Positions 49,805-57,409 of a stretch of DNA of 64,000 nt are shown here, in pieces (position 1 is the stretch's first letter; the number at the start of each line of letters is the position of its first letter). A model generated the notes under the pieces. The model worked only from the letters and a program-made list of their open reading frames with translations. It made no database searches and was not told the origin of the DNA. The position numbers and the translations under genes are program-made. Source of the stretch: Bacillota bacterium (GTDB lineage Bacteria; Bacillota; Clostridia; Peptostreptococcales; Anaerovoracaceae); assembly GCA_017436705.1 (NCBI GenBank), contig JAFSCP010000045.1:1-64000 (forward strand), given 5' to 3'.

Positions 49805-50662
49805 ATGGCAGATTTAAAAAACAAAAGAATCATCACAGCAGCTGTAACAGGCGCATGGCCTAAAAAGGAAAACAACCCTAACGTGCCAATGACACCTGCA
49901 GAAATCTGTGAAGACGTATATGACTGCTGGAAAGCAGGCGCAGCAATTGCTCATCTTCACATGAGAGATGACGAAGGTAACGGTACTATGGACACTAACA
50001 AGTTCAGAGAAACTGTTACTCTTCTCAAGGAAAAGCACCCTGACTGCGACATCATCCTCAACCTGACAACTTCCGGCGACATCCACGCTGATGATGAACT
50101 GAGAGTTGCTCATGTTAAGGAACTTGAACCTGAAATGGCATCCTATGACTGTGGTTCCATGAACTGGCTCCACAGCGGACTTTTTATCAACAGCCCTAAG
50201 TTCCTGGAAGACTGCGGAAGAATCTTTGCTGAACACAACGTAAAGCCTGAAATCGAAGCTTTCGACCCTGGTATGATCGGCAACGCTGCATACTACCTCA
50301 AGAAAGGTGTTCTTCAGGGACCTCTTCACTTCCAGTTCTGCATGGGCTGCGCAAACGGTATCCCTGGTTCCGTAAAGAACCTTGTTTTCATGAAGGAAAC
50401 TGCTGATGAACTCATCGGTAAGGGCAAATACACATGGTCCTGCTTCGGCGTTGGCCACTCCGCAATGGAAGTTATGTACGCAGCAGTAGCAATGGGCGGC
50501 AACATCCGTGTAGGTATGGAAGACAACGTAATGTACGCAAAGGGTCAGCTTGCTGACAGCAACAGACAGTTCGTAGAAAGAGCTGCACGTGTAATCAGAG
50601 AATTCGGTCTGGAAGTTGCAACACCAGACGAAGCAAGAGAAATTCTCGGACTCAAGAAATAG
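49805..50662 (+). CDS. Beta-keto acid cleavage enzyme (BKACE, Kce family)
   Basis: A 285-residue zinc enzyme of the BKACE/Kce family, which swaps the acyl part of a beta-keto acid with acetyl-CoA, giving acetoacetate and a new acyl-CoA. The zinc ligands His50 and His52 (A-H-L-H-M-R-D) and a Glu late in the chain, plus L-N-L-T-T-S-G and F-D-P-G-M, are as expected. In lysine fermentation it handles 3-keto-5-aminohexanoate, but no other lysine-pathway gene is present, so the substrate is probably different. AGAAGGAG precedes the ATG; it follows the dehydrogenase by 63 nt. Confidence 0.92.
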   Translation: MADLKNKRIITAAVTGAWPKKENNPNVPMTPAEICEDVYDCWKAGAAIAHLHMRDDEGNGTMDTNKFRETVTLLKEKHPDCDIILNLTTSGDIHADDELRVAHVKELEPEMASYDCGSMNWLHSGLFINSPKFLEDCGRIFAEHNVKPEIEAFDPGMIGNAAYYLKKGVLQGPLHFQFCMGCANGIPGSVKNLVFMKETADELIGKGKYTWSCFGVGHSAMEVMYAAVAMGGNIRVGMEDNVMYAKGQLADSNRQFVERAARVIREFGLEVATPDEAREILGLKK

Positions 50663-50748
50663 TTTACAGAGGGGATTTTGGATAAAGATACAACCAATTT
50701 ACAGGAGTTATTGGTATAATTGTTTTATCATCGAAAGGAGAACATCTT

Positions 50749-52140
50749 ATGTCAAACGAAACAAAGACTCTCGACAAGGGTACTCCATTATGGAGACTCT
50801 CCAAGAAGTTCCAGTATGCGGCTGACAAGATCATTCCAGACTCATTAGTATTCTGCCTGATCCTGACATTCGTCGTATACGCACTCGCACTTATTTTAAC
50901 AGGCTCCAACCCATTAGACTTATGTACTTACTGGTTCAACGGACTGTGGACTCAGAACAGCTTCGCATTCCAGATGGGTATCATGGTAGTAACCTGCGCA
51001 ACTTGTGCAAAGGCTCCTCAGGTTAAGAGAGTAATGAACAAGCTTGCTGCAAAGGCTAACAACCAGGTTGTAGCAATGATCATGCTGGTTGCATTCGGTA
51101 TGGTTACATCCTTCATCAACTGGGCATTCTGTACAGTAGTAGGCGGCCTCTTCGCTATGTACCTTGCAAAGAACGTAAAGGGTATGCACTTCCCTCTTAT
51201 GCTCGCTGTAGTTTACACATGCATGGTATTCGGCCAGTGCCTTGGACCAACAGCATCTGTTTATGCACTTCTTGCAACTGAAGGACACTTCCTTGCAGAC
51301 AGCATCGGTGTTTTAACTCAGGACATCACAGTTTACAATCCGCACAATGTAATCATCTGGTCAATCTTCGCAGTAATCCTGCTGATTATCAGTATTACAA
51401 CTAAGCCACCTAAGCACGAAATCGTAGAACTTAAGACTGATTTCGACGATGCAGATGTAAACTATGACGTAGAATCCAGAGATACACTTGCTGACAAGAT
51501 GAACGGCGGAAAGATCTTCATGTACATCATCGGTCTTGCTGGCGTAATCGTAATCGCAAGAGAATTCATCACTAAGGGCTTTATGGGTGCATTATCCATG
51601 AACCTTATCATCTTCCTGTTCATCACTGCAAACTGCTTCCTTTACAAGACTCCAAGAGCTTTCATCGAAGCATACAAGGATAACATGAAGCTTGCTTGCG
51701 AAGTTATCGTACAGTTCCCATTCTACGGTGGTATCATGGGTATCATGCAGGATTCCGGTCTTGCACAGGTAATCATCGCTGGTATCGTAAGTATCGCAAC
51801 TGCAAAGACACTTCCAGTATTCTCATATTTATCTGCATGTGCAGTAAACCTTTTCATCCCATCCCAGGGCGGACAGTGGATCGTTCAGGGTCCTCTGCTT
51901 ATGGATGCTGCAACTCAGCTTGGTGCTAACAAGATTGACGTTATCAACGCATTCGTATACGGCGATGAATGTACTAACTTATTACAGCCTCTGTACCTCA
52001 TCCCTATGCTTGCTGTAGTTAACCAGAAGTTAAAAGACGTTTGGGGTATGTGCGCATTCATCTGCGTATTCTGGGTAATCGTAATCACTCTTGGTTACTT
52101 AATCGTACCTACTATCGTTCCTTGGAACCCAATGATCTAA
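50749..52140 (+). CDS. AtoE-family short-chain carboxylate transporter
   Basis: A 463-residue membrane protein of the short-chain fatty acid transporter (AtoE/TIGR00366) family with about twelve helices. Conserved features include N-W-A-F-C-T-V-V-G-G near 122, F-P-F-Y-G-G-I-M-G-I-M near 323 and F-I-P-S-Q-G-G-Q-W near 366. AtoE imports acetoacetate or butyrate-like acids. As the third gene of the BKACE operon it likely brings in the 3-hydroxy acid substrate or exports acetoacetate. GAAAGGAG precedes the ATG. Confidence 0.92.
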   Translation: MSNETKTLDKGTPLWRLSKKFQYAADKIIPDSLVFCLILTFVVYALALILTGSNPLDLCTYWFNGLWTQNSFAFQMGIMVVTCATCAKAPQVKRVMNKLAAKANNQVVAMIMLVAFGMVTSFINWAFCTVVGGLFAMYLAKNVKGMHFPLMLAVVYTCMVFGQCLGPTASVYALLATEGHFLADSIGVLTQDITVYNPHNVIIWSIFAVILLIISITTKPPKHEIVELKTDFDDADVNYDVESRDTLADKMNGGKIFMYIIGLAGVIVIAREFITKGFMGALSMNLIIFLFITANCFLYKTPRAFIEAYKDNMKLACEVIVQFPFYGGIMGIMQDSGLAQVIIAGIVSIATAKTLPVFSYLSACAVNLFIPSQGGQWIVQGPLLMDAATQLGANKIDVINAFVYGDECTNLLQPLYLIPMLAVVNQKLKDVWGMCAFICVFWVIVITLGYLIVPTIVPWNPMI

Positions 52141-52162
52141 GATGACCTGGGGAGTAAGCCTG

Positions 52163-52330
52163 ATGTACTACAATTGTCCGCAGTGCGGCAGGAAGTTCAA
52201 GTACGCCCTCGACCTGATGGTTGAGTTCGGAGACGACTTCGGCAAATGCCCTGATTGCGGCACAATGGGTACATATGAATATGACGGCCCTCGCAGAAAG
52301 GACGACAACGACTACTTTGAAGTAGAATAA
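52163..52330 (+). CDS. Small zinc-ribbon protein
   Basis: About 55 residues with two zinc knuckles, C-P-Q-C-G (about 4-8) and C-P-D-C-G (about 31-35), then an acidic, Tyr-rich tail. The ATG at 52163 follows GGGGAG by 8 nt; a longer start would begin right at the transporter stop. It sits 22 nt after the transporter, so it may be the last gene of the BKACE operon. Function unknown. Confidence 0.66.
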   Translation: MYYNCPQCGRKFKYALDLMVEFGDDFGKCPDCGTMGTYEYDGPRRKDDNDYFEVE

Positions 52331-52339
52331 CAACCTTAC

Positions 52340-52380
52340 AAAGGCACAAGTTTTGCCGGTGACGCTTTACTTGTGCCTTT
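52340..52380 (+). terminator. Probable terminator of the BKACE operon
   Basis: Perfect 12-bp stem AAAGGCACAAGT / ACTTGTGCCTTT with a 17-nt loop. The T-run after it is short (GGTTT), so termination may be partial. Confidence 0.65.
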
Positions 52381-52406
52381 GGTTTATCAGAAACAGGGAG
52401 AAAACC

Positions 52407-52868
52407 ATGGCAAAGAAAGAAAAGAAAAAAACACCCATCAGTTTTTTATATGTAATTATCATCGCAATGCTTGCAGTTTATGCTGTGCAGATGATTTTTC
52501 CGACCAATCTCGGAAAAGTTTATGACAAGTCTGAAGAAACCGCAGCTGCCGTGACAGTAACAGTAACCGACGGAAAGACTGCAGGGAAATCTTACACTAC
52601 AGATTCCCGGGACCAGATTCATTCTTTTGGTGACTGGACAGACAAGCAGACCATGAGAAACCGCTCCCTGGCAGACGGCATTACTGCCGAGGCTCTGGAC
52701 CAGATTGAATACAACTTCGCAATCAAAGCGGTGGATGGTACTTACTCAAGCATTGTAATTGATGAAAGAGGTTTTGTTCACGTTGGTGCGGAGCTCTATA
52801 AGATTTCCGGTGATACAGAAGCATTTCTGGCAGAGCTGGAAGCGCAGCTTGAAAGCTGGGAGGAATAA
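52407..52868 (+). CDS. Membrane-anchored protein, unknown function
   Basis: A 153-residue protein with a lysine-rich start, one TM helix (about 11-29) and an extracellular domain of about 120 residues with D-Q-I-H-S-F-G-D-W and V-I-D-E-R-G-F-V-H. No family recognised. The ATG at 52407 follows CAGGGAG; an upstream in-frame start falls in the terminator stem. Confidence 0.65.
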   Translation: MAKKEKKKTPISFLYVIIIAMLAVYAVQMIFPTNLGKVYDKSEETAAAVTVTVTDGKTAGKSYTTDSRDQIHSFGDWTDKQTMRNRSLADGITAEALDQIEYNFAIKAVDGTYSSIVIDERGFVHVGAELYKISGDTEAFLAELEAQLESWEE

Positions 52869-52928
52869 TACACGAGAGCAAGGTTCAAAGAGTTTTTCTC
52901 CACTCTATAATTGCATCACACACATAAA

Positions 52929-52959
52929 GAAAGACGCATCCGGCTGGCGGGTGCGTCTT
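52929..52959. terminator. Bidirectional terminator
   Basis: AAGACGCA / TGCGTCTT stem with inner CCG/CGG, between the convergent membrane protein gene and the leftward phosphatase gene. Confidence 0.75.
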
Positions 52960-52970
52960 TTGCTGCTTGG

Positions 52971-53591
52971 TTATATTTCTTTGTAGCCAACGGCCTTGCC
53001 GTCTTCGAATTCTACGGTAAAACCTCTGCCGGTGACAGGAATCCACTGCCAGAAGTTTTCGCGGTCGCCGGGGAACCAGTGCTCCATGGTTGCCGCGATT
53101 GTGCCGCCGTGGCAGACGATGATGGAAACAGCGTCCTTGCCGTCGTGACGGTGGGCCAGTTCTTTCATGCGGTGGAAGCCGGTGAGTTCTCTGAGACCTT
53201 CACGGATTCTTTCGTAGAAACCAAGAATAGAGTCGCCTTCAGGGAAGCAGAAACTTCCGTCTTTGTCAGCCATCCAGTCGTCGTGTTCCGGCTCCAGTGA
53301 AATTTCGTCGTAGGTTTTGCACTCCCAGCGGCCAAAGCTCATTTCCCGCAGATTGGTAATCGGTGTGAAAGGAACATCGCCGTAAATTACATGAAGTGTC
53401 TGGTTGGCGCGGAGCATGCCTGAAGTGTAGACATCGGCATCGCCCAGTTCGGGATAAATTCCCTGGTCTTTAAATTCGTTGAGGGCAGTTACCCCTTCGT
53501 CGACGAGGGGTATGTCAGTGCTGCCGTAGTACCATTTTCTCTGTATTCCTTCTGTAATTCCGTGTCTTATAAAATGTATATATGATTTCAA
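52971..53591 (-). CDS. Histidine phosphatase (possible alpha-ribazole phosphatase)
   Basis: A 206-residue phosphoglycerate-mutase-fold phosphatase with I-R-H-G-I-T-E (catalytic His about 9) and C-H-G-G-T-I near 160 supplying the second His. Directly downstream of cobamide genes, it may be CobC, which removes the 5' phosphate from alpha-ribazole phosphate or from adenosylcobamide phosphate. It starts with TTG preceded by AGGAGGG; no ATG suits the site. The CobC function is inferred from neighbours, since family members hydrolyse many substrates. Confidence 0.8.
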   Translation of the reverse strand: MKSYIHFIRHGITEGIQRKWYYGSTDIPLVDEGVTALNEFKDQGIYPELGDADVYTSGMLRANQTLHVIYGDVPFTPITNLREMSFGRWECKTYDEISLEPEHDDWMADKDGSFCFPEGDSILGFYERIREGLRELTGFHRMKELAHRHDGKDAVSIIVCHGGTIAATMEHWFPGDRENFWQWIPVTGRGFTVEFEDGKAVGYKEI

Positions 53592-53594
53592 TTT

Positions 53595-53984
53595 TTAACC
53601 CTCCTGCCTGATATCCTGACCCAGACCACAGAAAACTCTGATGACCCGGTCAGCTTCTCTGCCCAGCCAGAGCATGCAGCGTCCGTTCATTTCGCGCCAT
53701 GCTCTCTGGTCAGCATCCAGGGGCACGATTCCCTGGGAAATATCTGCGCAGATGATGATTTTATCTTCCAGCTGGCCGCGGAGTGCTGCAAGTTCATCGC
53801 GGGCCTCAAGACCTGCTTTGACACAGGCAAAGGTGAAGTTTTCAAGACCGTAGATTACTCTTGCGGTGGTGTCGATTGCTGTCTGATTATCCGCGCAGGT
53901 GAAAACATCATCATTGCATATATTGAATTTTTCTTTGGCGTAGTCCAGTTTGCCCTGGTACGCACCTCCAAATATTACTATCAT
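53595..53984 (-). CDS. Truncated CobU-like protein with degenerate P-loop
   Basis: A 129-residue protein similar to the N-terminal and central parts of CobU: I-V-I-F-G-G-A-Y-Q-G-K-L-D-Y-A stands where CobU has G-G-x-x-S-G-K-S, and I-I-I-C-A-D-I-S-Q-G-I-V-P resembles CobU's V-S-N-E-V-G segment. The Ser/Thr after Lys is replaced by Leu and the chain lacks the last ~50 residues. It lies between the phosphatase gene and cobS in the cobamide operon. It may be a non-catalytic partner or a specialised kinase. Confidence 0.65.
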   Translation of the reverse strand: MIVIFGGAYQGKLDYAKEKFNICNDDVFTCADNQTAIDTTARVIYGLENFTFACVKAGLEARDELAALRGQLEDKIIICADISQGIVPLDADQRAWREMNGRCMLWLGREADRVIRVFCGLGQDIRQEG

Positions 53985-53994
53985 TTGAGTCCTC

Positions 53995-54759
53995 CTAGCT
54001 GAAAATCAGTGCGGCTACGCCGGCCAGCTCGCCCCAGACGATGCCGTAGCCTGCGATATCGCCGTTCATGCCGCCAAGCTGTTTCTTTCCGTAAGTTACA
54101 GCAATGAAAGCACCGGTGGCTGCAGCAGCGCAGACGATGGCAGTGCCTGTGTAGTATGAACTGCACCAGAAACCGAGAATCAGAAAAGCGATGAGCTGAA
54201 TGACGATAAGCATGATGCCTTCTTTTTTTGTGGCCTTTTCGGAGTCTGACATTTCAACATACTGGCTTGTGCCCATAGGCTTGCTGATGAGAACCTCCAG
54301 CCCTGAAACGCTGCGGGAAATCACGCAGATGAGAATCATGTTCACAAAATCAATGCCGCCGCTTATGGCAGTGGAAATACATGAATAGTAGCCCAGAATC
54401 AGGAAAACCACGCTTACCACTGCAAAAGCTCCTGTGTGGGAGTCTTTGAGAATGCGCTGGCGGTCTTCCAGCGGCCGTCTGCTCATGATGGCGTCACTGC
54501 AGTCCATGAACCCGTCCAGGTGCATGAAGCCGCAGAGGGCAAAGAGCAGGAAGGTTACCAGGAAGGAAACCACCAGGTAGGGAAGCCCCAGAAAAACCAT
54601 GGCGAAGTAAGCTGCTGCCCAGATGAGACCGATAATCAGGCCGATGGCAGGCAGGAAACCCAGCATTATGCTTTTGTACTTGCCGTCCCAGAGTTTGCAT
54701 GGACACGGCAGGGTGCAGAAATTGCCCCAGGTCATAAAGAATCCTGTTATGTATTTCAT
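53995..54759 (-). CDS. cobS: Adenosylcobinamide-GDP ribazoletransferase (cobalamin synthase)
   Basis: A 254-residue membrane enzyme that joins adenosylcobinamide-GDP with alpha-ribazole (or its phosphate) to complete a cobamide. It has several helices and the family signature G-F-M-H-L-D-G-F-M-D-C-S-D-A near 86-99, with R-P-L-E-D-R-Q-R-I-L-K-D-S-H-T-G following. Standard length. AGGAGAAAAAC precedes the ATG. Confidence 0.95.
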   Translation of the reverse strand: MKYITGFFMTWGNFCTLPCPCKLWDGKYKSIMLGFLPAIGLIIGLIWAAAYFAMVFLGLPYLVVSFLVTFLLFALCGFMHLDGFMDCSDAIMSRRPLEDRQRILKDSHTGAFAVVSVVFLILGYYSCISTAISGGIDFVNMILICVISRSVSGLEVLISKPMGTSQYVEMSDSEKATKKEGIMLIVIQLIAFLILGFWCSSYYTGTAIVCAAAATGAFIAVTYGKKQLGGMNGDIAGYGIVWGELAGVAALIFS

Positions 54760-54771
54760 GTTTTTCTCCTG

Positions 54772-55323
54772 TTATTTATATGTGTATGTGAAACCGTAGG
54801 TCACTTCGATGACCTGGTCGCAGACACGTGCCAGAGTGCGGTCAAGCATGGCCAGAGTGCTGCGGTAGGTTTCGGTGAACTCATCGAACCTGTTGGCATC
54901 AGAGTAGATATAGTCGGACACGAAAATTGTGTTGCCCGTGCGCTTGGCGAATTCTGTCAGCTCAGCAGCGAGGCGCTGGCCGCATTCCAGGTCCATGGTG
55001 CCGTCAGCACGGAACATTTCGTTGGAAAGCAGAGCCGTCACGCTGTCAAGGAGAAATACCCCGCTTGGGTCAACAGGCTTTTCTCCGGTAGTTTTGCCAG
55101 TCAGTGCCCGGCATATTTCAACGCCCTGTTCCACAGTTTCAAACCCCCAGCCTTCACGCTCGGAAAGATGGCGCGCAATGCGGGCGTCATCTTCGTGGTC
55201 GTGGGGAATCATTGTGGCAAGATAATATAAAGGAAGATTTTTTTCGCGGGCCATGTCCCGGGCCAGCTCCTGTGCATGGTAGGACTTGCCGTTTTTACAG
55301 CCGCCGCTGATGAAAATATTCAT
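54772..55323 (-). CDS. cobU: Adenosylcobinamide kinase/guanylyltransferase
   Basis: A 183-residue bifunctional enzyme that phosphorylates adenosylcobinamide and then transfers GMP. The P-loop G-G-C-K-N-G-K-S lies at 7-14; the GMP-accepting His region is H-D-H-E-D near 41; F-V-S-D-Y-I-Y-S stands where other CobUs have V-S-N-E-V-G. It overlaps the cobT stop by one base and precedes cobS by 12 nt. Confidence 0.9.
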   Translation of the reverse strand: MNIFISGGCKNGKSYHAQELARDMAREKNLPLYYLATMIPHDHEDDARIARHLSEREGWGFETVEQGVEICRALTGKTTGEKPVDPSGVFLLDSVTALLSNEMFRADGTMDLECGQRLAAELTEFAKRTGNTIFVSDYIYSDANRFDEFTETYRSTLAMLDRTLARVCDQVIEVTYGFTYTYK

Positions 55324-56477
55324 TAGAAGAAGTTTCCTTTCTTGCCTTCTTCCAGATAATCTGCGTCGATGGCACCTTCAGCAAAGGTTGCCATGCCGTT
55401 CATGGTTGCGCAGGCAGTTTCGATGATGTTGAAACTGATAGGGCAGCCGCTGCCTTCGCCCAGTCTCATGCCCAGGTTGAAGTAAGGCTGCACGCCCAGA
55501 GCATCCATTGCCACCAGGTAGCCCTTTTCCTTGGACTGATGTGAGCCGAACATGTAATTTACAGTTTTAGGTGCAAGGCGGGCTGCAGCAAGAGCCGAAA
55601 CTGCGGAAATATATCCGTCGATGACAACAGGCATTCTGTAGTAAGCAGCGCCCAGGAAAGCACCCACCATGGCGCAGATATCAAAACCGCCCACTTTGGC
55701 CAGGATGCCGAGAACGTCAGACGGGTCAAGGCCGCCTATGGCCTCGTCCACGATGCGGATTTTTTTGGCGAGGCCATCGTCGTTGAGGCCGCCGCCGCGG
55801 CCGACAACGTCGTCACCGGCTTTGCCGGTGAGGGCGGCCAGCACGCATGCACTGGTAGTAGTATTGCCGATGCCCATTTCGCCGATACCGAAAATATCGT
55901 ATCCGCAGCGTTTTATGTTATGCGCAGCTTCCATGCCGGTCATGATGGCACGGAGTGCTTCTTCTTCTGTCATTGCAGGCTCTTTGGCCAGATTCTTTGT
56001 ACCGTCTGCGATGCGGCGGTTTACGATTCTGCCGGTGAGGGCAGTTCTGCAGCCAAAATCATCGCAGATATGTTCTGTCATTTCTTCGGAGTACAGGTGA
56101 GATGGAATGGTCATTTTCACGCCTGTGTCCACAACCAGCAGGTCGATGCCGAAGTATTTGGCCATGGAGCTTACGCCTGTGTAATGACGAGTAAAGTTTA
56201 TTGTCTGCGAAAGTGTGACAGACTGTGGTGCGGAGGCAACGCCTTCTTCAACCACGCCGTTGTCAGCGCTCATGATTACGATGGCCTGCTTCTTCATGGT
56301 GTTTTTCACCTTACCTGTGATGCCGGCAAGCTGGATGGAAATGTCCTCCAGAGTGCCCAGTGCGCCTGTAGGCTTGGCCAGAACTTCCTGACGTGCTTTG
56401 GCTTCTGCGACAGCAGTCTGGTCAAGGTCTCCGCTTACATCGATTTTTTTGATAATTTCCTGAAGCTGTGTTTTCAT
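55323..56477 (-). CDS. cobT: Nicotinate-nucleotide-dimethylbenzimidazole phosphoribosyltransferase
   Basis: A 384-residue enzyme that activates the lower ligand base to alpha-ribazole phosphate. Typical motifs are I-M-S-A-D-N-G-V-V-E-E-G-V, G-I-G-E-M-G-I-G-N-T-T, G-R-G-G-G-L and the catalytic Glu in the C-terminal G-E-G-S-G. About 30 residues longer than E. coli CobT. It overlaps cobU by one base and is preceded by the TIM-barrel gene. Base specificity (dimethylbenzimidazole, adenine, cresol) cannot be read from sequence. Confidence 0.95.
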   Translation of the reverse strand: MKTQLQEIIKKIDVSGDLDQTAVAEAKARQEVLAKPTGALGTLEDISIQLAGITGKVKNTMKKQAIVIMSADNGVVEEGVASAPQSVTLSQTINFTRHYTGVSSMAKYFGIDLLVVDTGVKMTIPSHLYSEEMTEHICDDFGCRTALTGRIVNRRIADGTKNLAKEPAMTEEEALRAIMTGMEAAHNIKRCGYDIFGIGEMGIGNTTTSACVLAALTGKAGDDVVGRGGGLNDDGLAKKIRIVDEAIGGLDPSDVLGILAKVGGFDICAMVGAFLGAAYYRMPVVIDGYISAVSALAAARLAPKTVNYMFGSHQSKEKGYLVAMDALGVQPYFNLGMRLGEGSGCPISFNIIETACATMNGMATFAEGAIDADYLEEGKKGNFF

Positions 56478-56492
56478 TGAAGAAGTCCTCCT

Positions 56493-57260
56493 TTATATAT
56501 ATCCTTTTTCGGAAAGCCACTGGAGGCAAGGCAGACACTGACGTGATTCTATGGTCAGCGTTGCGTCCTCAGGGCAGTAATTGCCGATAGTTTTAATAAT
56601 GTTTACCATGTCCATGGTACCTTCGCCAAAAGGCCGGTGATCGTCGCCGGTACCATCGTTGTTGTGAAGGTGGAAGTGAGAGATGTGAGGTCCCAGAATC
56701 TGAATCCATTCTTCTGCAGGGATTTCTGCAGATGTCATGGCATGGGCGTGTCCGATATCGAGACAAAGCTTAATCCGCGGATCATCAATCTGCTTCATCA
56801 TATCGAGGAGCATGAATGGCTCATCTTCCAGGACGTTTTCCACACAGATTGTAAAGTCTGCAGGTTTGTTCTCCATGAACTTCTGCCAGAACTGAGCACC
56901 TTTTTCGGCCTGCCAGTTCTTGAAATATATGAAAGGCATCCAGCCGGTGTGAACCACCATTTTTTTTATTCCGAAGTGAGCAGCAACATCATATGCCTGA
57001 TTGAGGCGCTCCATCCCCAGATCACGGGCGCGCCAGTCGATGGCAGCAGGATGAATCTCCGTAAACGGGCCGTGAAGGATAAGTCTGTCAGCATGGGTTT
57101 TATCAATATCTGCGGAGATTTCCGCAATTATTCCGGCTTTGTCATCGAGGCATTCTGAAATGCAGGTATGATTGATTTCCATGCCGCATCCGTAGTCCCA
57201 GATGGCCTCGGTATAGTTCTGTGAAAAAGTGGCCGCATAGAGCCTTTGTCTGAAGTCCAT
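56493..57260 (-). CDS. Xylose-isomerase-like TIM-barrel protein, candidate CbiR cobamide remodelling enzyme
   Basis: A 255-residue TIM barrel of the AP-endonuclease-2/xylose-isomerase-like superfamily with metal-site residues His63 (L-H-G-P-F), His104 (V-H-T-G), Glu141 (V-E-N-V), Asp168/His171 (L-D-I-G-H), His196/198 and a late Glu (I-E-S-R). CbiR, described in Akkermansia muciniphila, belongs to this superfamily and cleaves cobamides to cobinamide forms for re-attachment of a new lower ligand. Here the gene heads the operon cobT-cobU-cobS-CobU-like-phosphatase, an ideal setting for that role. A sugar isomerase cannot be excluded from sequence alone. Confidence 0.8.
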   Translation of the reverse strand: MDFRQRLYAATFSQNYTEAIWDYGCGMEINHTCISECLDDKAGIIAEISADIDKTHADRLILHGPFTEIHPAAIDWRARDLGMERLNQAYDVAAHFGIKKMVVHTGWMPFIYFKNWQAEKGAQFWQKFMENKPADFTICVENVLEDEPFMLLDMMKQIDDPRIKLCLDIGHAHAMTSAEIPAEEWIQILGPHISHFHLHNNDGTGDDHRPFGEGTMDMVNIIKTIGNYCPEDATLTIESRQCLPCLQWLSEKGYI

Positions 57261-57342
57261 AGGTAAAAATCCTTTCTTTTCTAAGATTATATTTTATCAC
57301 ATATCTGATCTAAAAAAAAGATGTCCGCAAAATTTCATCATA

Positions 57343-57371
57343 TTGCAAGAAAGGATTATTTTTGGTAAAAT
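57343..57371 (+). promoter_or_regulatory. SigA-type promoter of the DMT transporter gene
   Basis: TTGCAA (57343-57348), 17-nt spacer and TAAAAT (57366-57371), about 40 nt before the TTG start codon. It is divergent from the cobamide operon, whose probable -10 TATAAT lies at 57286-57291 on the minus strand; no cobalamin riboswitch is visible there. Confidence 0.65.
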
Positions 57372-57409
57372 GTTACCGTGGCTTAGTATTATCGCAGGAG
57401 GAAAATAAA

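Noticed and set aside
49805-50662. Lysine fermentation (Kce) as the role of the BKACE gene
   Set aside because: No lysine 2,3-aminomutase, beta-lysine mutase or 3,5-diaminohexanoate dehydrogenase gene is near; the substrate is left open.
57261-57409. Cobalamin riboswitch upstream of the cobamide salvage operon
   Set aside because: The ~150-nt intergenic region is too short and AT-rich and lacks a B12-box-like sequence.
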